64,000 nucleotides of DNA, taken from NCBI GenBank assembly GCA_012862575.1, contig BLSF01000034.1, positions 193,712 through 257,711 on the forward strand. Reading direction: 5' to 3'. Positions 37,699-48,982 of the stretch are shown in pieces. The notes under the pieces were generated by a model that was not told where the DNA came from, did no database searches, and was given only the letters and a program-made list of their open reading frames with translations. A program made the translations under genes and the position numbers. Position 1 is the first letter of the stretch. Every line of letters begins with the position of its first letter. Source of the DNA: Parietichytrium sp. I65-24A (Eukaryota; Sar; Bigyra; Thraustochytrida; Thraustochytriidae).

Positions 37699-40441
37699 TT
37701 TCAACTGTGAATGCAAGATCCAGTCGTTCCTTCGAGCATGACCGTGGCCATCCGCTCAAAGAAAAAACTGCCATGCCGGCGCTGGCTTGTGGAAGGAATG
37801 AACACAAGGGAAGCAAGGGACTGAGCTGCACGAACCATGGCTTTTGGTGTTGCCATTTCGAGTTCAGAAATGTGTTCCAAAAAGGTATGCATACACTCGG
37901 TTGACAGTATGCCTGAAGGCCAAAGTAGGTTTTCTATGCTTGCTCTTTTTTCAATTAAAGGAGCGAGAGGGCGGCCATTTCGTGCATTTACACGTGACTT
38001 CATCCAGTACCACCTCTCTCCCTTCAGTCTCAGCTATCTTTGGGTTCTATGTGGCAGCTCGTGCTCTGATTCAAAAATAATCAAAACGATTCCGAATCAA
38101 ACCCTCCACATATCAGCCCAGCGTCCGCAACCCAGGGGTTTTGGATTGAACATCTCCCATGCTTCGAGAACGCACTGACTGACCTCCTTCGCGCAACCAT
38201 TAGTACCTAGTACTACTAGTAGTAATAGCCAACGGTCAAATGCGGAATCAAGGCTTCTTATACAAGGCTAAGTTTGTTCTACTAACGGTCATATGGCACT
38301 CTTTCGGACATTTTCGTGGTATAGTTTATACAGTGTTCGTGATACGAGGTTACCGGATGTAGGTCGGCAGTTGCACAGTAGGCCATGCGGTCGGGGATCT
38401 ACTTATGGGTAAGAAATGGTGAAAAGCGGTATTTTCGTATTCAAAATATCACATTTCTACTCGTCTGTAGATAGCCTCACGGAGACACTACAGTGCTAGT
38501 GCAAGTTTTTTTCTATGTAGGTTTCATTAATATGTACGCACCTTTTTACGCATTGTATAATTCAATTCTCCACGACAGTCTTAAGCCGAATTCTGAAAAA
38601 TTCTGAAGAACTTCGTCGAAATTCCTTGAGGCTGGGCGGTGGGTCGACTGCAGAAATTTGTTCACGAACAAACAAAGAAGAACTCAGGAAAAGCAGAATT
38701 CAGAGTCAGACAAATACCGTCTCCCGGAAGGGGTTGTGTGTCTGTCGCGTCTTGTCGAAGAAATTGACATCAGCGGAGTCGCAAAAGACGCCCCAACAGC
38801 CCTTTTTCTTAGTGAAAGAGATGCGTCTTATGGTCAAGTATCACCGGAAGCTCGAAAAGCATGGTAAAAAGAGGTCGGAAGGTGACTTCGAAGGACAGTC
38901 AATATGCGTTTCTCCATAGATCTCAAGTACAGGATGAAGGGCAGAACTCTCCTTCAGGTGTTTGTCCTCTTAGTTTTGATATGTTTTGATGCATTATATT
39001 GCCGTATTGGTCAGCGTGATTTGATTTCGCAAAGTGCTGACAGCGTCAGCCATGTGTCTTTCATCCTGACAGCGTGACACCCCGGTCCTTATAGTGGCCA
39101 GAGAAGCACTTCAACGAGCCGTTGGGTTACTCCGCTCCCGAACTCTATACACATGGTACGTGTTGTGACCGGTCTCGTTTTTGTATGGGAATTGCGAGGC
39201 TGTTGTCGGCTTGTGGGAACAACAAGATGCGTTGGAGCTGAGAGCTTCGAGTTCACTGTTAGCATCCACATCAAATTTCTACGAGCTCTACCCATCAATC
39301 GACTTCGCAAAGAAAGAATCGAATACCCACCTGTATTCCATCAACTTGTTGCTCATATGCATGAGCCAGCAGCAAATAGCCTTGCTTTGAGTGGAGCAAC
39401 AAGCTTCAAAAATAAAGTGCTGATTTCTGACTGTGAATTCGGATCTTCAGTCGCATCATTCAGGACCAATAGAGTTACCACACACCAACCATCCACATGC
39501 ATACATACACAAATGCTCAGGCAAAGACTGGGATGGCCAAGAACGGATAACCGGTCGCACGTTTTCTCTCAGTCTCAGTTTGGAAGGGCCAAATCGAAGT
39601 CGGCATGCTACATTGCGTTGGACCACCTTGCAGACACAAGAAAAGCGTGACTTTCTTTCCGCCATTGAAATACGGTGCATCTAGCTCGAAGCTTTTCGTT
39701 CCTGGTTTGACAGGACTGGTTTCCCTTTTCCTTCTCCATTTTTGCAAAGCACGGAGTCTGCACGGCAGTAAAAGGCAGATCACGTAAGGTCATGCACAAC
39801 TCGTCCTTTAGCGTTAGGGAACTTAAAACACTGTAAATGGAATTCGTATTGAACTGAAACGACCAAGAACGACAGAGCATCTCGATATACACCTGAATTG
39901 AATTGATTTTAATTGAAATGGCTGGGCGGAATAAATCCAACGGAACGCGAAGCCGGCATTGTCGCAGATTTGTGATGCCCCAAGCAAAAGGGGAGGCATG
40001 TCCTCTACGTCGGTCGTGGACTTTCTCGCTCAACATTCAGGCATTTGGATACTGACTGAAACGTTTTCTTTTTCTTCTCTACTCGACTGGGCGTCTAAAA
40101 ATTTATATATTTACCTGAACTGTTAATTCGGCACATGAGGGCGACGTACGTCATGGGTTTCATCGAAAGTGAGAGAGAAGATCGAAAAGGAACAAACTTC
40201 AACAGATTAAGGCCACTCTTGAAGAGCATTTGCAAGATCCCTCAAACGTGCCCAAGAAAAGAACCTTTCTTGCGCTTTGGCGTGCATCGAGCTCATTTTC
40301 CTCAAAGCGGTCCTGCATCCGGTAGCTTGTAATTGCGAATTGTCAGTCACGGTGCCACTGACCTTGCACTCCAACGGCAATGTCTTGCGACCGGACAACT
40401 TTGGGAATCGGTATAACATATATTGGTCGAATGCAGGTGAA

Positions 40442-40451
40442 GTACTAGTAC
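40442..40451. promoter_or_regulatory. Palindromic element GTACTAGTAC (copy 3)
   Basis: An exact copy 318 bp upstream of the TmcB-like start codon, followed by CAGTACCCGTACTG, which is also GTAC-rich. Confidence 0.4.
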
Positions 40452-40768
40452 CAGTACCCGTACTGCACTTGGAGCGAGCTCGAAATAGCGAATTCAAGCT
40501 CCGTTGCAACGCAGTGAAGTTTTGTTACACACGAGACACCAAGGTCCGGTGAGGCGGAACATTTGTCGGCGTCCTGTTACTCGAGATTTCCTACGGCTGA
40601 TGTTAAAATTGAGTTGCATTGAGCTCTTACTTTCAGTAAAGAACGAAAGCATCAGATCCTCTTCTTCATGAAACGCCGGGTGCGAGTCCTGCTTGAGATC
40701 AAGGCAACGCTGCAGTGGCACAACAAAGCTTCTTTCGTCATTTCGAGCTTTGCCAAGATTCAGCCAAG

Positions 40769-43700
40769 ATGGACGCTGACCTTGACGTATACGGCAGCAC
40801 TCATGGCGCGGGCAACATCTTCTCGTCGCTGGAGGCGGGGTTCAAGATGGCGAGGGAAGGACTCAATGGAGCTCTGTTCGCCATGTCCAAGCGCTCTTCC
40901 TCTTCCAAGGTCCTCTTCACCTTTGGCATGACCCTGGACTTTTTGCAGATGGCTGGCTTTGTCTTGNTGGCGCGGGTAACATCTTCTCGTCGCTGGAGGC
41001 GGGGTTCAAGATGGCGAGGGAAGGACTCAATGGAGCTCTGTTCGCCATGTCCAAGCGCTCTTCCTCTTCCAAGATCCTCTTCACCTTTGGCATGACCCTG
41101 GACTTTTTGCAGATGGCTGGCTTTGTCTTGCCGCCGAGCTCCATGATGAACTTTCACTACCCTGCACCGGTTGCCACATTCGCGGACGTGCTTTCCAACG
41201 TACAGATTGGCAGGCAGATCACGAATTTGGTCGGCGTTCTACCTGCAACGATCTGCAGTCTCGTCTTGGTCGTCGTGGAGCTTGTGAACTTGGTCTATGT
41301 CGGGTATTCATGGGCCAAGAAGGAGTTTCGCCTGTTGTGGGCAATCAAGTTTCTGCGATACACGATGAACCTCTTCGTTGGTGTGGCGTACATCCCCATC
41401 GTGTCCATCTTCTCGAACGTGTTCACTTGCAATGGCATTGATGACGACACTACCTGCGCAGCTCTCCGTCCAGTGGTGGCGGTGGTGCTGTGTGCGTTTA
41501 TGGCTGTAGCTTTCGTTCTGAGCTTAACTCTCTTTGACCCGCGACCGCTGTCAGTCTCTCCAGGTGCCAGACCGCACTCCCGTATCAATATGTTGCAACT
41601 CTTTGCGAAGACAGCGTTCTCCATTACATTTGCTATCCTTCAGCACTTTGAGACGACGAGCTTCATCTCCTCTTTCTGGACGATCTTCACGTGCGTTTGG
41701 TCGATTCCCCTCGCGTTCTTGTTCACGTGGTACCAACCATTTTTTCATCGTTCGAGCACCATCATGCGCGCGTTGCTGTCCAACACCCTTGCCTGGATCT
41801 CGCTCTGCTCATTCTTCCATGTGCATTTTGTGGCATCTGCGGACACGTCCACCGATCCAGATTTCGCCATCACGTTCTCCATGCTGAACGGATCAGCTAC
41901 CACAACAGCGCTGTTCGGAGGCATTTTGTTGGTGATCCCGTTGACTTGGTGCATGGTGCACTACAGGTGGTACACGTTGGCCAACAAGGCTCCGAACCAA
42001 TGCTCAAGCGCGATGGAATTTGAGCTCAAGTAAGTTTGAACAGGAAACGATCCCTGCATCTAACAAGAGAGATATAGACCGAAACTGACGGGCAGTACGA
42101 AACGCTGTTTTGCATGATTACAGGTGCCGTCTGGAGCTTCATGGGAATTCGGACAAGTTCAAAAACAAAAGCGAGAGCTCGATTGTAGAGCGAGCAGAAA
42201 AAGTCAACAACTGGTACTTGGAATCCGAAGCGCTCTTTGCTTCGTCAGGAGCACTTCACGTGTTCCATGCGCACGTTTTGCTGGACTTTTTCCCAACGCG
42301 GACGCCACTTGTTCGTCGAGCCATTGCGATTGCGCAACACAAAGGTCTCGGCGTGGACTTCGGGTTCATCATCTATAAGACGAGACGCTTTCTGGAAGAG
42401 AGCTCCGGAGGCGCCAACGATGTGTTGGGTTTCGTCAAGTCGGAAAAGTTTCTCCAAGAAGCTTTGGCGTTTGACAGGCAGTGCACAATGGAGCTGGTGG
42501 ACTTCTGGTCAGAGCTATCGAAGAAGCACCCGAGCAATAGCAGAGTTCGCGACCTGGCTCGCGCCATTGCGACCAGTAGCGCCGAAGCAAAGCAGCGATA
42601 CCTCGAGCTACTGAAGGTGGCGCCTCACTCAGTCACAAATCTGAAACTTCTCGGATCGTTCTTGCAGGACATCATCAACGATAACCAAGGTGCTGTCCGC
42701 ATGCTGACCAAAGCGCGCCAGATGGAGGCCAACAAGAGCAAGATTGCGAACCGTAGCCTGGACGAAGTGGACTCGGACGTGGTTGGTGTGGTTTTGGTTC
42801 GAGCCAACGCAAACGGGTTGCACAACACTGGAGATATTCTCTCCGCAAATTCCCAAGCGAGCAAGATCTTGAACGAGAACTCTGCAACGCTTGTGGGCCA
42901 GCGAATTCAAACCTTTCTCACGCCTCCTCTATCTGAGATGTTCACCAAAATTATGGAAGACTTCTTCGAGAAAGGCGATGATCAGTATTTTGATGTGGTT
43001 CACCGGACCTTTCTCAGGGCTCAGGATGGTGTCACGACCGCTGTGGATCTCAAGCTGAAACCTTACGGCGGAGACGGCCACGAGTTCCAAGCCTATTTAC
43101 TCTTCGCAACTCGCGAGCAGCAGCGCGCAGGAGATTCAAGCTATGTACTAATAAACGAGGGCGGTGATATTCAGGGTCTCGGCGCAGACTGTTACAAATT
43201 CTTTCGCGAACAGTCCAAGCCTATGCTAAATCGCCAAGCCAGCACATTTGGGCTGGCAATCGATCAGAATAATGGTCTACGGGTTGGCGTTGGCCCGCGG
43301 AAGCTAAATATCAGTCAGTTCATTCCCGCATTTGCCAAGGCTGAACGTGTTCAGAGGGCCAGTGAGGAGAGGGTGGTATTCCCTGCAATGGTATTCAACG
43401 GCGAGACGGGTCGCGCAACAGTGAAAATTACAGGCTTTCCACTCACAGATGGGATAATGGACGGGAGTATTGGAAGTATCGCAGACTTCAACCGGCCGAA
43501 CACTCCAACGGATGTGGACGAGCGATTCGGAGTCGATGCTTGTGTGATCATCAACTTTGAGATGGTGATGGGAATCAAGCTCGGTCAAGTATATATACAC
43601 GTTCGGGACGAAGAGAACGACGGCTCGAGTAACTCGGAGGTTGAAGAGAGCGACGACGACAGCATTGCAGCAAGCGCTGACGGTCGCAACTCCCTCACCG

Positions 43701-45883
43701 GATTCCAAGAGAGACAGCACAGCAACCGACACGTAAACTGGATAGCCAACGCGAGGGGAACTGTCGCCTCAAAAGCAAAGAGCCGCGGGACTCAGTCCAA
43801 GGCTAGCTCTGTGGAGAGCCAAGATCTGCTAAAGACGCGGGCTCTCAATGTACGCAAATCACTTATGGGCGACCAGAAGACTCGAATGGAACCGGCTCTG
43901 TCGAAATTCCAGAAGCTTTACAGGCGTATGACAGTGATTATCATTGCATTTGCAATATACGAGTTCTTTTCAGCAAGAAACGTTCTAGATTCATTGCAGA
44001 GCGATTTCAGTTTCATGAACGACCTCGACGCGAGGAGGCTTGATCTGGTCGATTTGGCGTATGCAGCAGACACGCTGGCGCTGATGAACAAGGGATTCAT
44101 CTCGAACTATTCCGAGGGCAAATCGCGCTCCATTCTGCAGAAAAAGTCAGACGAACTGAAGGTCATTGATCAGGAGATGTTCTTCCGACGAGAAGAGGTT
44201 GGAGGAACACTGCAAAAGCTTTATGAAGAAGGCTCGACAGAGTTCTTTATGGTTCGCAACGGGGACTTGGAGATGGACGTGATCGGTGTGTATGACGCAA
44301 CGCTGCTGATTGCAAGCGCTGCACAACAAGCCTCGGAGATGCCTTTGTCTGAGTTTTCATACGACAACCCCATAACATTCTCGCTTCTGGCGAACATCGA
44401 TAGCAGCAACTACACTTTGTACGAGAGGATGGACGACACGACCAAGTTCTTCATGCAAAACCTTCAGGAAAGGCTTGCAAATCTGAGGGGAGCATACTCG
44501 CTAAAGTCTGGATTGATTTGTGTTGCGACCACGGCGCTGTTGTTGATAAGCATCTACCCGCTTATCGGAAACGGAGGGAAGATCGAAAATAGCAAAGAGG
44601 AGATTCTGCGCATTTTCAATGACATTCCCAAAATCACAGCCAAGACAGTCTCAAAGCGATTTGTGCAGCGCCTTTTAGAGGTTCACGGCGAAGCATTCGA
44701 AGCTAACGAAGACGACGATCGACCTGACAACGGAAAGCGGGTGGCCACGTACGGTAGTACAACCAAGATTGTCCCGAAAGAAGCGGATAAGAGCAAAGAT
44801 GGTGCTGCCAAGGATAAAGACTCCAAGAAAACCTCTCTCGCAAAGCCTGTCACGAGAAGAAAGAAGCTGATTGCGGTGAAAGGAGCTCAGTCGCGATGCA
44901 ATCCTTACCGACTGCTTCGGCATCTTGCTCGATGTGCTGGAAGCCGTAAGATGGTGATCGTTTACAAGATGATGGCGCTTCTTGTGCTGACGATGGCGTT
45001 CTTTGTCTTGCTGGTGTACATTGTGCTGCATGCAGAGGCGCTGACTGAGAGCACTCCGGGAATAATCAATTACGGAGGATCGCGGAGGTCCAAAGCGGCG
45101 TTGACATCTCACCACCTTCGATTGGCACTTTCTGAGATCGAGCTTGGCCACAGCGAGCTTCATATGACGACCGAGGAGAATATAGAGAAGGTTCACGAAG
45201 TGTTGGCCAAACTTATCGAATTCGACGAAATCGTTATGTACGGAGATGAGGAAGCCGGCGTGAGTGGAGTTCTGCGGAGTGGATCAGTGTCTGGGACGGA
45301 ACTTGATCTGCTAAATCTGTACACGGACGACGGTTGCATCAACTGGCCAGACACTATAGTTCATCGGGAGACCGGAGAGCAGATCACGTCTTCCAACTGT
45401 TCGAGCTTTGGAAACGGGGTGATGAGCGCCGGAGTTCACAGCGCAATTCTGGAATACCGCAATATGCTGGAGACATATCTGAAGACTGTGGACTGGGAGG
45501 ATTCTCACCATAGTGACGCAGAGATTTATGAGAGACTGCACCACGAGGATTATGAAGAGCTAATCGAGATGGAGCACATATATTTGCGAGCTCAGCTTCA
45601 GACAGCCATTGAAATGCACGTCGAGAGCTCACTGAGCAAGCTCGAGAGCAGTCGCATGGATCTGCTATTGCTGACAGTGTCCTATATATTTGGTGTTGTA
45701 TGCTGCTACGTTCTCCTAGTCCGGAATGTCATCATCGCACTTGACATGGAGGTGAAGCGTTCTCGAGCTCTTCTGTTGGTCATTCCAGAAGATGTGTTTC
45801 TGAATATGGGCAACCTCCAGAAAATGCTCGTAGACGATTTTGACACAGGCCGAAGCGTGAGTAGCCGAGCTAGTGGACGGTGA
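40769..45883 (+). CDS. TmcB-like multi-pass membrane protein with PAS domain
   Basis: The ATG is at 40769. The gene is broken by an assembly gap at 40967 that duplicates 163 bp. Leaving out the repeat (40967-41130), exon 1 runs 40769-40966 plus 41131-42029, a 94-nt GTAAGT...CAG intron follows (42030-42123), and exon 2 is 42124-45883, for about 1618 aa. The N-terminal half (residues about 48-300) has six or so membrane spans, as in TmcB-like proteins, named after Dictyostelium tiny macrocysts genes. A helical repeat region follows (about 366-570, NWYLESEALFASSGALHVFHAHVLLDFF and LLGSFLQDIINDNQGAVRMLTKA). A PAS-like domain lies at about 584-700 (ILSANSQASKILNENSATLVGQRIQTFLTPPLSEMF). Four further spans lie near 968, 1162, 1316 and 1548. 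Such proteins are thought to be sensors in protists; the ligand is unknown. No kinase or cyclase domain is attached. Confidence 0.88.
40804..41130. repeat. Direct duplication flanking the assembly gap at 40967
   Basis: Bases 40804-40966 and 40968-41130 are 163-bp copies differing at only a few positions (for example GCAAC/GTAAC and AAGGTCC/AAGATCC). They meet at the N, so they look like two overlapping contig ends or alleles. The second copy restarts the reading frame and is not part of the mature protein. Confidence 0.9.
40967..40967. other. Assembly gap (single N) in the TmcB-like gene
   Basis: The N joins two copies of the same 163-bp exon segment. Confidence 0.95.
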
Positions 45884-45903
45884 GACTTTAGAAAAATCAA
45901 ATC

Positions 45904-45930
45904 CAGAATTCAGAATTCAGAATTCAGAAG
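45904..45930. repeat. Heptamer array (AATTCAG), 3 copies, 3' flank
   Basis: Three units directly after the TmcB-like stop codon. The allelic copy at 47033-47060 reads AATTCTG instead, so the array differs in orientation or sequence between copies. Confidence 0.9.
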
Positions 45931-46483
45931 AGATTGGAAAAGTCTGGATTCTAGATTCTTAATTCACCGTCAGGTCTTTTCTACCTGCATTTTTGGCAGT
46001 AGAGTATTGTACATTGCTTTGCATGATGGAAGAACCAGCCTGGTCCGGGTTTCCGGCTGCGCTCATCATCAACTCGTCCACAGTTGGCTCGAGTGATTCA
46101 TTCCAATTTTCATTGCTATTTTAATATATAGTATTTTCGATCGATTTTCTCCCGAATGGAATTTTCGAGCTTCATGTTCTGAATGAACATCCTCCATTCG
46201 CGAGTCGCCATTGACAGTGAGTCCTCACTTGTCCTCGGTTTCAGTGACCATCAGTGACCAAAGAGATATCCCTGTTCAGCTTAGGCTACTAGTAAAGCGA
46301 CGGTTTCATCCTGTTGTCGCAGATCATAACACTTGACGGTGAGACGGTGTGTTGACCGAGTTCAGAAGTCGGGATGGTTGTTCTGTGAGTCGGTGAGCCC
46401 TGAGGTTAACGGGCAGGAGAGGGCACCGTCCAGCTCGCTATTCTCCAGTAGAGTCATTTGTGGCTAGCCTATCACTCACATCT

Positions 46484-46484
46484 N
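46484..46484. other. Assembly gap (single N) after the TmcB-like gene
   Basis: The N joins two copies of the TmcB-like 3' end and its flank. Confidence 0.95.
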
Positions 46485-46485
46485 T

Positions 46486-47009
46486 TTCATCGGGAGACCG
46501 GAGAGCAGATCACGTCTTCCAACTGTTCGAGCTTTGGAAACGGGGTGATGAGCGCCGGAGTTCACAGCGCAATTCTGGAATACCGCAATATGCTGGAGAC
46601 ATATCTGAAGACTGTGGACTGGGAGGATTCTCACCATAGTGACGCAGAGATTTATGAGAGACTGCACCACGAGGATTATGAAGAGCTAATCGAGATGGAG
46701 CACATATATTTGCGAGCTCAGCTTCAGACAGCCATTGAAATGCACGTCGGGAGCGCACTGAGCAAGCTCGAGAGCAGTCGCATGGATCTGCTATTGCTGA
46801 CAGTGTCCTATATATTTGGTGTTGTATGCTGCTACGTTCTCCTAGTCCGAAATGTCATCATCGCACTTGACATGGAGGTGAAGCGTTCTCGAGCTCTTCT
46901 GTTGGTCATTCCAGAAGATGTGTTTCTGAATATGGGCAACCTCCAGAAAATGCTCGTAGACGATTTTGACACAGGCCGAAGCGTGAGTAGCCGAGCTAGT
47001 GGACGGTGA
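46486..47009 (+). pseudogene. Duplicate C-terminal fragment of the TmcB-like gene
   Basis: Reads about 174 codons equal to the last part of the TmcB-like protein, from HRETGEQITSSNCSSFGNGV through the final membrane span to SSRASGR and the stop. Changes include ESS to GSA after EMHV. It has no start of its own and begins at the gap, so it is an allelic or assembly copy, not a gene. Confidence 0.85.
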
Positions 47010-47596
47010 GACTTTAGAAATTTCAAATCCAGAATTCTGAATTCTGAATTCTGAATTCAGAAGAGATTGGAAAAGTCTGGATTCTGGATTCTTAATTCAC
47101 CGTCAGGTCTTTTCTACCTGCATTTTTGGCAGTAGAGTATTGTACATTGCTTTGCATGATGGAAGAACCAGCCTGGTCCGGGTTTCCGGCTGCGCTCATC
47201 ATCAACTCGTCCACAGTTGGCTCGAGTGATTCATTCCAATTTTCATTGCTATTTTAATATATATAGTATTCTCGAATCGATTTTCTCCCGACAGTGAAGC
47301 GACGGTTTCATCCTGTTGTCGCAGATCATAACGCTTTACTTGAACAGGACATCAGCTCCGTTTGCTGGTGAGATGTACTGACGGTGAGACGGTGTGTTGA
47401 CCGAGTTCAGAAAGTCGGTGAGCCCCGAGGTTAACGGGCAGGAGAGGGCACCGTCCAGCTCGCTATTCTCCGGTAGAGTCAACTGTGGCTAGCCTATCAC
47501 TCACATCTTCGCAGTTCGTCCTGCTGGGAGCGTGAAAGTGGTATTGTACACTCGGTGAGCTCAGCATTGGCGCAGCACGGAATGCTGAATGCTGAA

Positions 47597-47605
47597 TACT
47601 AGTAC
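47597..47605. promoter_or_regulatory. TACTAGTAC element (copy 4, 9 of 10 bases)
   Basis: A near-exact copy of the recurrent palindrome, about 1.4 kb upstream of the next start codon. Confidence 0.3.
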
Positions 47606-48213
47606 TGTCTGCGTTTCTTCACGTTACGTGCCCTTCCTTCCTTCCTTCCTTCCGCCCGGTCTGTCGCTGTCTCCATTCCATCCTTCATTCTGTAGCTATC
47701 TATCTATCTATACATCCGACCATCTGTCACCACCCTCTTTCTTCTTCCATTTCCTCATTCAACTGCACTCTCTCTGCGTGGGAGTGCAGACGATGCAGAC
47801 GATGCAGACTATGCAGACCATCCACCTTCTCGCTACTCAAGTAGCTTTGGCTCCTTGCTTTCCTTGCTTCCTATATCAGGTCAATTATTTATATCCATTT
47901 GATGTTGTTTCATTTGTTGCAGTCAACTTTTAACAACACCTTTCACACCTTTCACACCAAGGTCGTCTGCCAGTCGGAGTCCGGGGCTTGGAGTAAAATA
48001 ATATAATCCATCAAAAATGGCTTTCAAGAAATAGCTTGGAGTCGAACACTCGGCCGCTACTACCACTCTATCGCCATAAACCATAACACACTCGCCCTCG
48101 TCCTGCACTCTAGGCCTTCAACGGCCAGGATTTTTCTCTTGTACAGAGCACACAGAGACGGACGGAGAGAGAATGAGATAATGAGATAATGAGATATGAG
48201 AGAAAGAAAGGAA

Positions 48214-48245
<32 letters not shown>

Positions 48246-48471
48246 GGAGACAGAGAGGATCAGAGAGGAGTGACTTTGCAGTCAGGAAAGAAAGAAGGAA
48301 GGAAGGAAAGGAAGGAAAGCACAATAAGCACATGTAAGCACCGAAACGCGGGCAGTAGGTACGTTTAGGTAGGTACATAGATACACGAGTTGGCGGCTCT
48401 TACGCGCCGGTCTTTCGGGTGTCTTTCTTTCGCGTGTCTTTCGTGTCTTTCGCGCGCCTCCTTCACAGCGT

Positions 48472-48568
48472 TCCAGCATTCCAGCATTCCAGCGTTTCAG
48501 GCAGTGGCTGGCTAGGCTTGGCCCAACCCACTCAGGTAGGCAGATAGGCAGATAGGCAGACAGGCAAG
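48472..48568. repeat. Two octamer arrays (TTCCAGCA; TAGGCAGA)
   Basis: Four TTCCAGCA-like units near 48472-48500 and four TAGGCAGA-like units at 48535-48568, about 35 bp apart. Confidence 0.9.
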
Positions 48569-48680
48569 CAGCCAGTCACCGTGGTTTCGAGCTTGCCAGC
48601 TTGCGTGTGCGTTTGCTATTCTGCGGAGCAGCAAGCCTCTCGCTATCTCTCGCTATCTCTCCTTGCCAAGAGGGGCAACA

Positions 48681-48726
48681 GCACTCAGCACTCAGCACTC
48701 AGCACTCAGCACTCAGCACTCAGCAC
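48681..48726. repeat. Heptamer array (GCACTCA), 6.5 copies
   Basis: Perfect 7-bp units ending about 257 bp upstream of the start codon at 48983. Confidence 0.95.
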
Positions 48727-48982
48727 GCCGCCGACGTTGGTCAGTTTGGTGAACGCGTTCCGCAAAACTTGCGCACTTGGCGCTGGCTGGCTCCTTTCGC
48801 AGAGTCTTCTTCTCTCTACGGACTCTCCCGACTCCGGACGGGCATAGCGGGAGGAAGGGAGGCTGGGACTGAGACTGAGACTGAGAGAGAGCCCCGGCGG
48901 CCGTGGGAGACGGCTGCCCCGAGAGCAGTTTCCAAGTGGTGGAGCACTGGCGTTGGCATTGGCAGCAGGAGGACGAACGGAG

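Larger units (their letters stand above)
36567..40768. other. Gene-free stretch upstream of the TmcB-like gene
   Basis: These 4.2 kb are the longest spacer in the window. I find no supported gene. It holds heptamer arrays at 36741 and 37671, a GATGGA hexamer tract (37318-37390), the 13-mer on the minus strand at 37141, CTAGTACTACTAGTAG near 38210 and GTACTAGTAC at 40442. Frames such as 38658-38867 and 39153-39650 are isolated and lack domain similarity. Confidence 0.65.
45360..47506. repeat. Direct duplication of about 1.0-1.1 kb around the assembly gap at 46484
   Basis: Copy 1 is 45360-46483 and copy 2 is 46486 to about 47506, joined by one N. Coding parts are almost identical. The non-coding parts differ by a segment of about 135 bp present only in copy 1 (about 46156-46290) and one of about 45 bp only in copy 2 (about 47332-47382). 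Two unmerged haplotypes explain this best. Confidence 0.9.
45884..48982. other. Intergenic region with duplicated 3' end and microsatellite-rich promoter
   Basis: The first 1.6 kb hold a second copy of the TmcB-like 3' end. The remainder up to 48982 is the promoter of the next gene, with TACTAGTAC at 47597, octamer arrays at 48472 and 48535, and a heptamer array at 48681. No independent gene is seen. Confidence 0.75.

Noticed and set aside
38658-39650. Short plus-strand frames in the gene-free stretch
   Set aside because: They are isolated, unspliceable into a longer product by visible GT-AG sites, and without similarity.
46486-47009. A separate short gene encoding the TmcB-like C-terminus
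   Set aside because: It begins at an assembly gap, lacks a start, and is nearly identical to the adjacent gene's end, so it is an allelic or assembly copy.
48034-48082. tRNA-like stretch on the minus strand with A-box-like and B-box-like words (GTTCGACTCC)
   Set aside because: The two boxes are only about 15 bases apart and the T-stem and acceptor stem do not pair, so it cannot fold as a tRNA. It could be a decayed Pol III relic, but nothing else supports that.
48174-48726. Regularly spaced short repeats that might suggest a CRISPR array
   Set aside because: They are contiguous microsatellites without unique spacers, in a eukaryotic genome.
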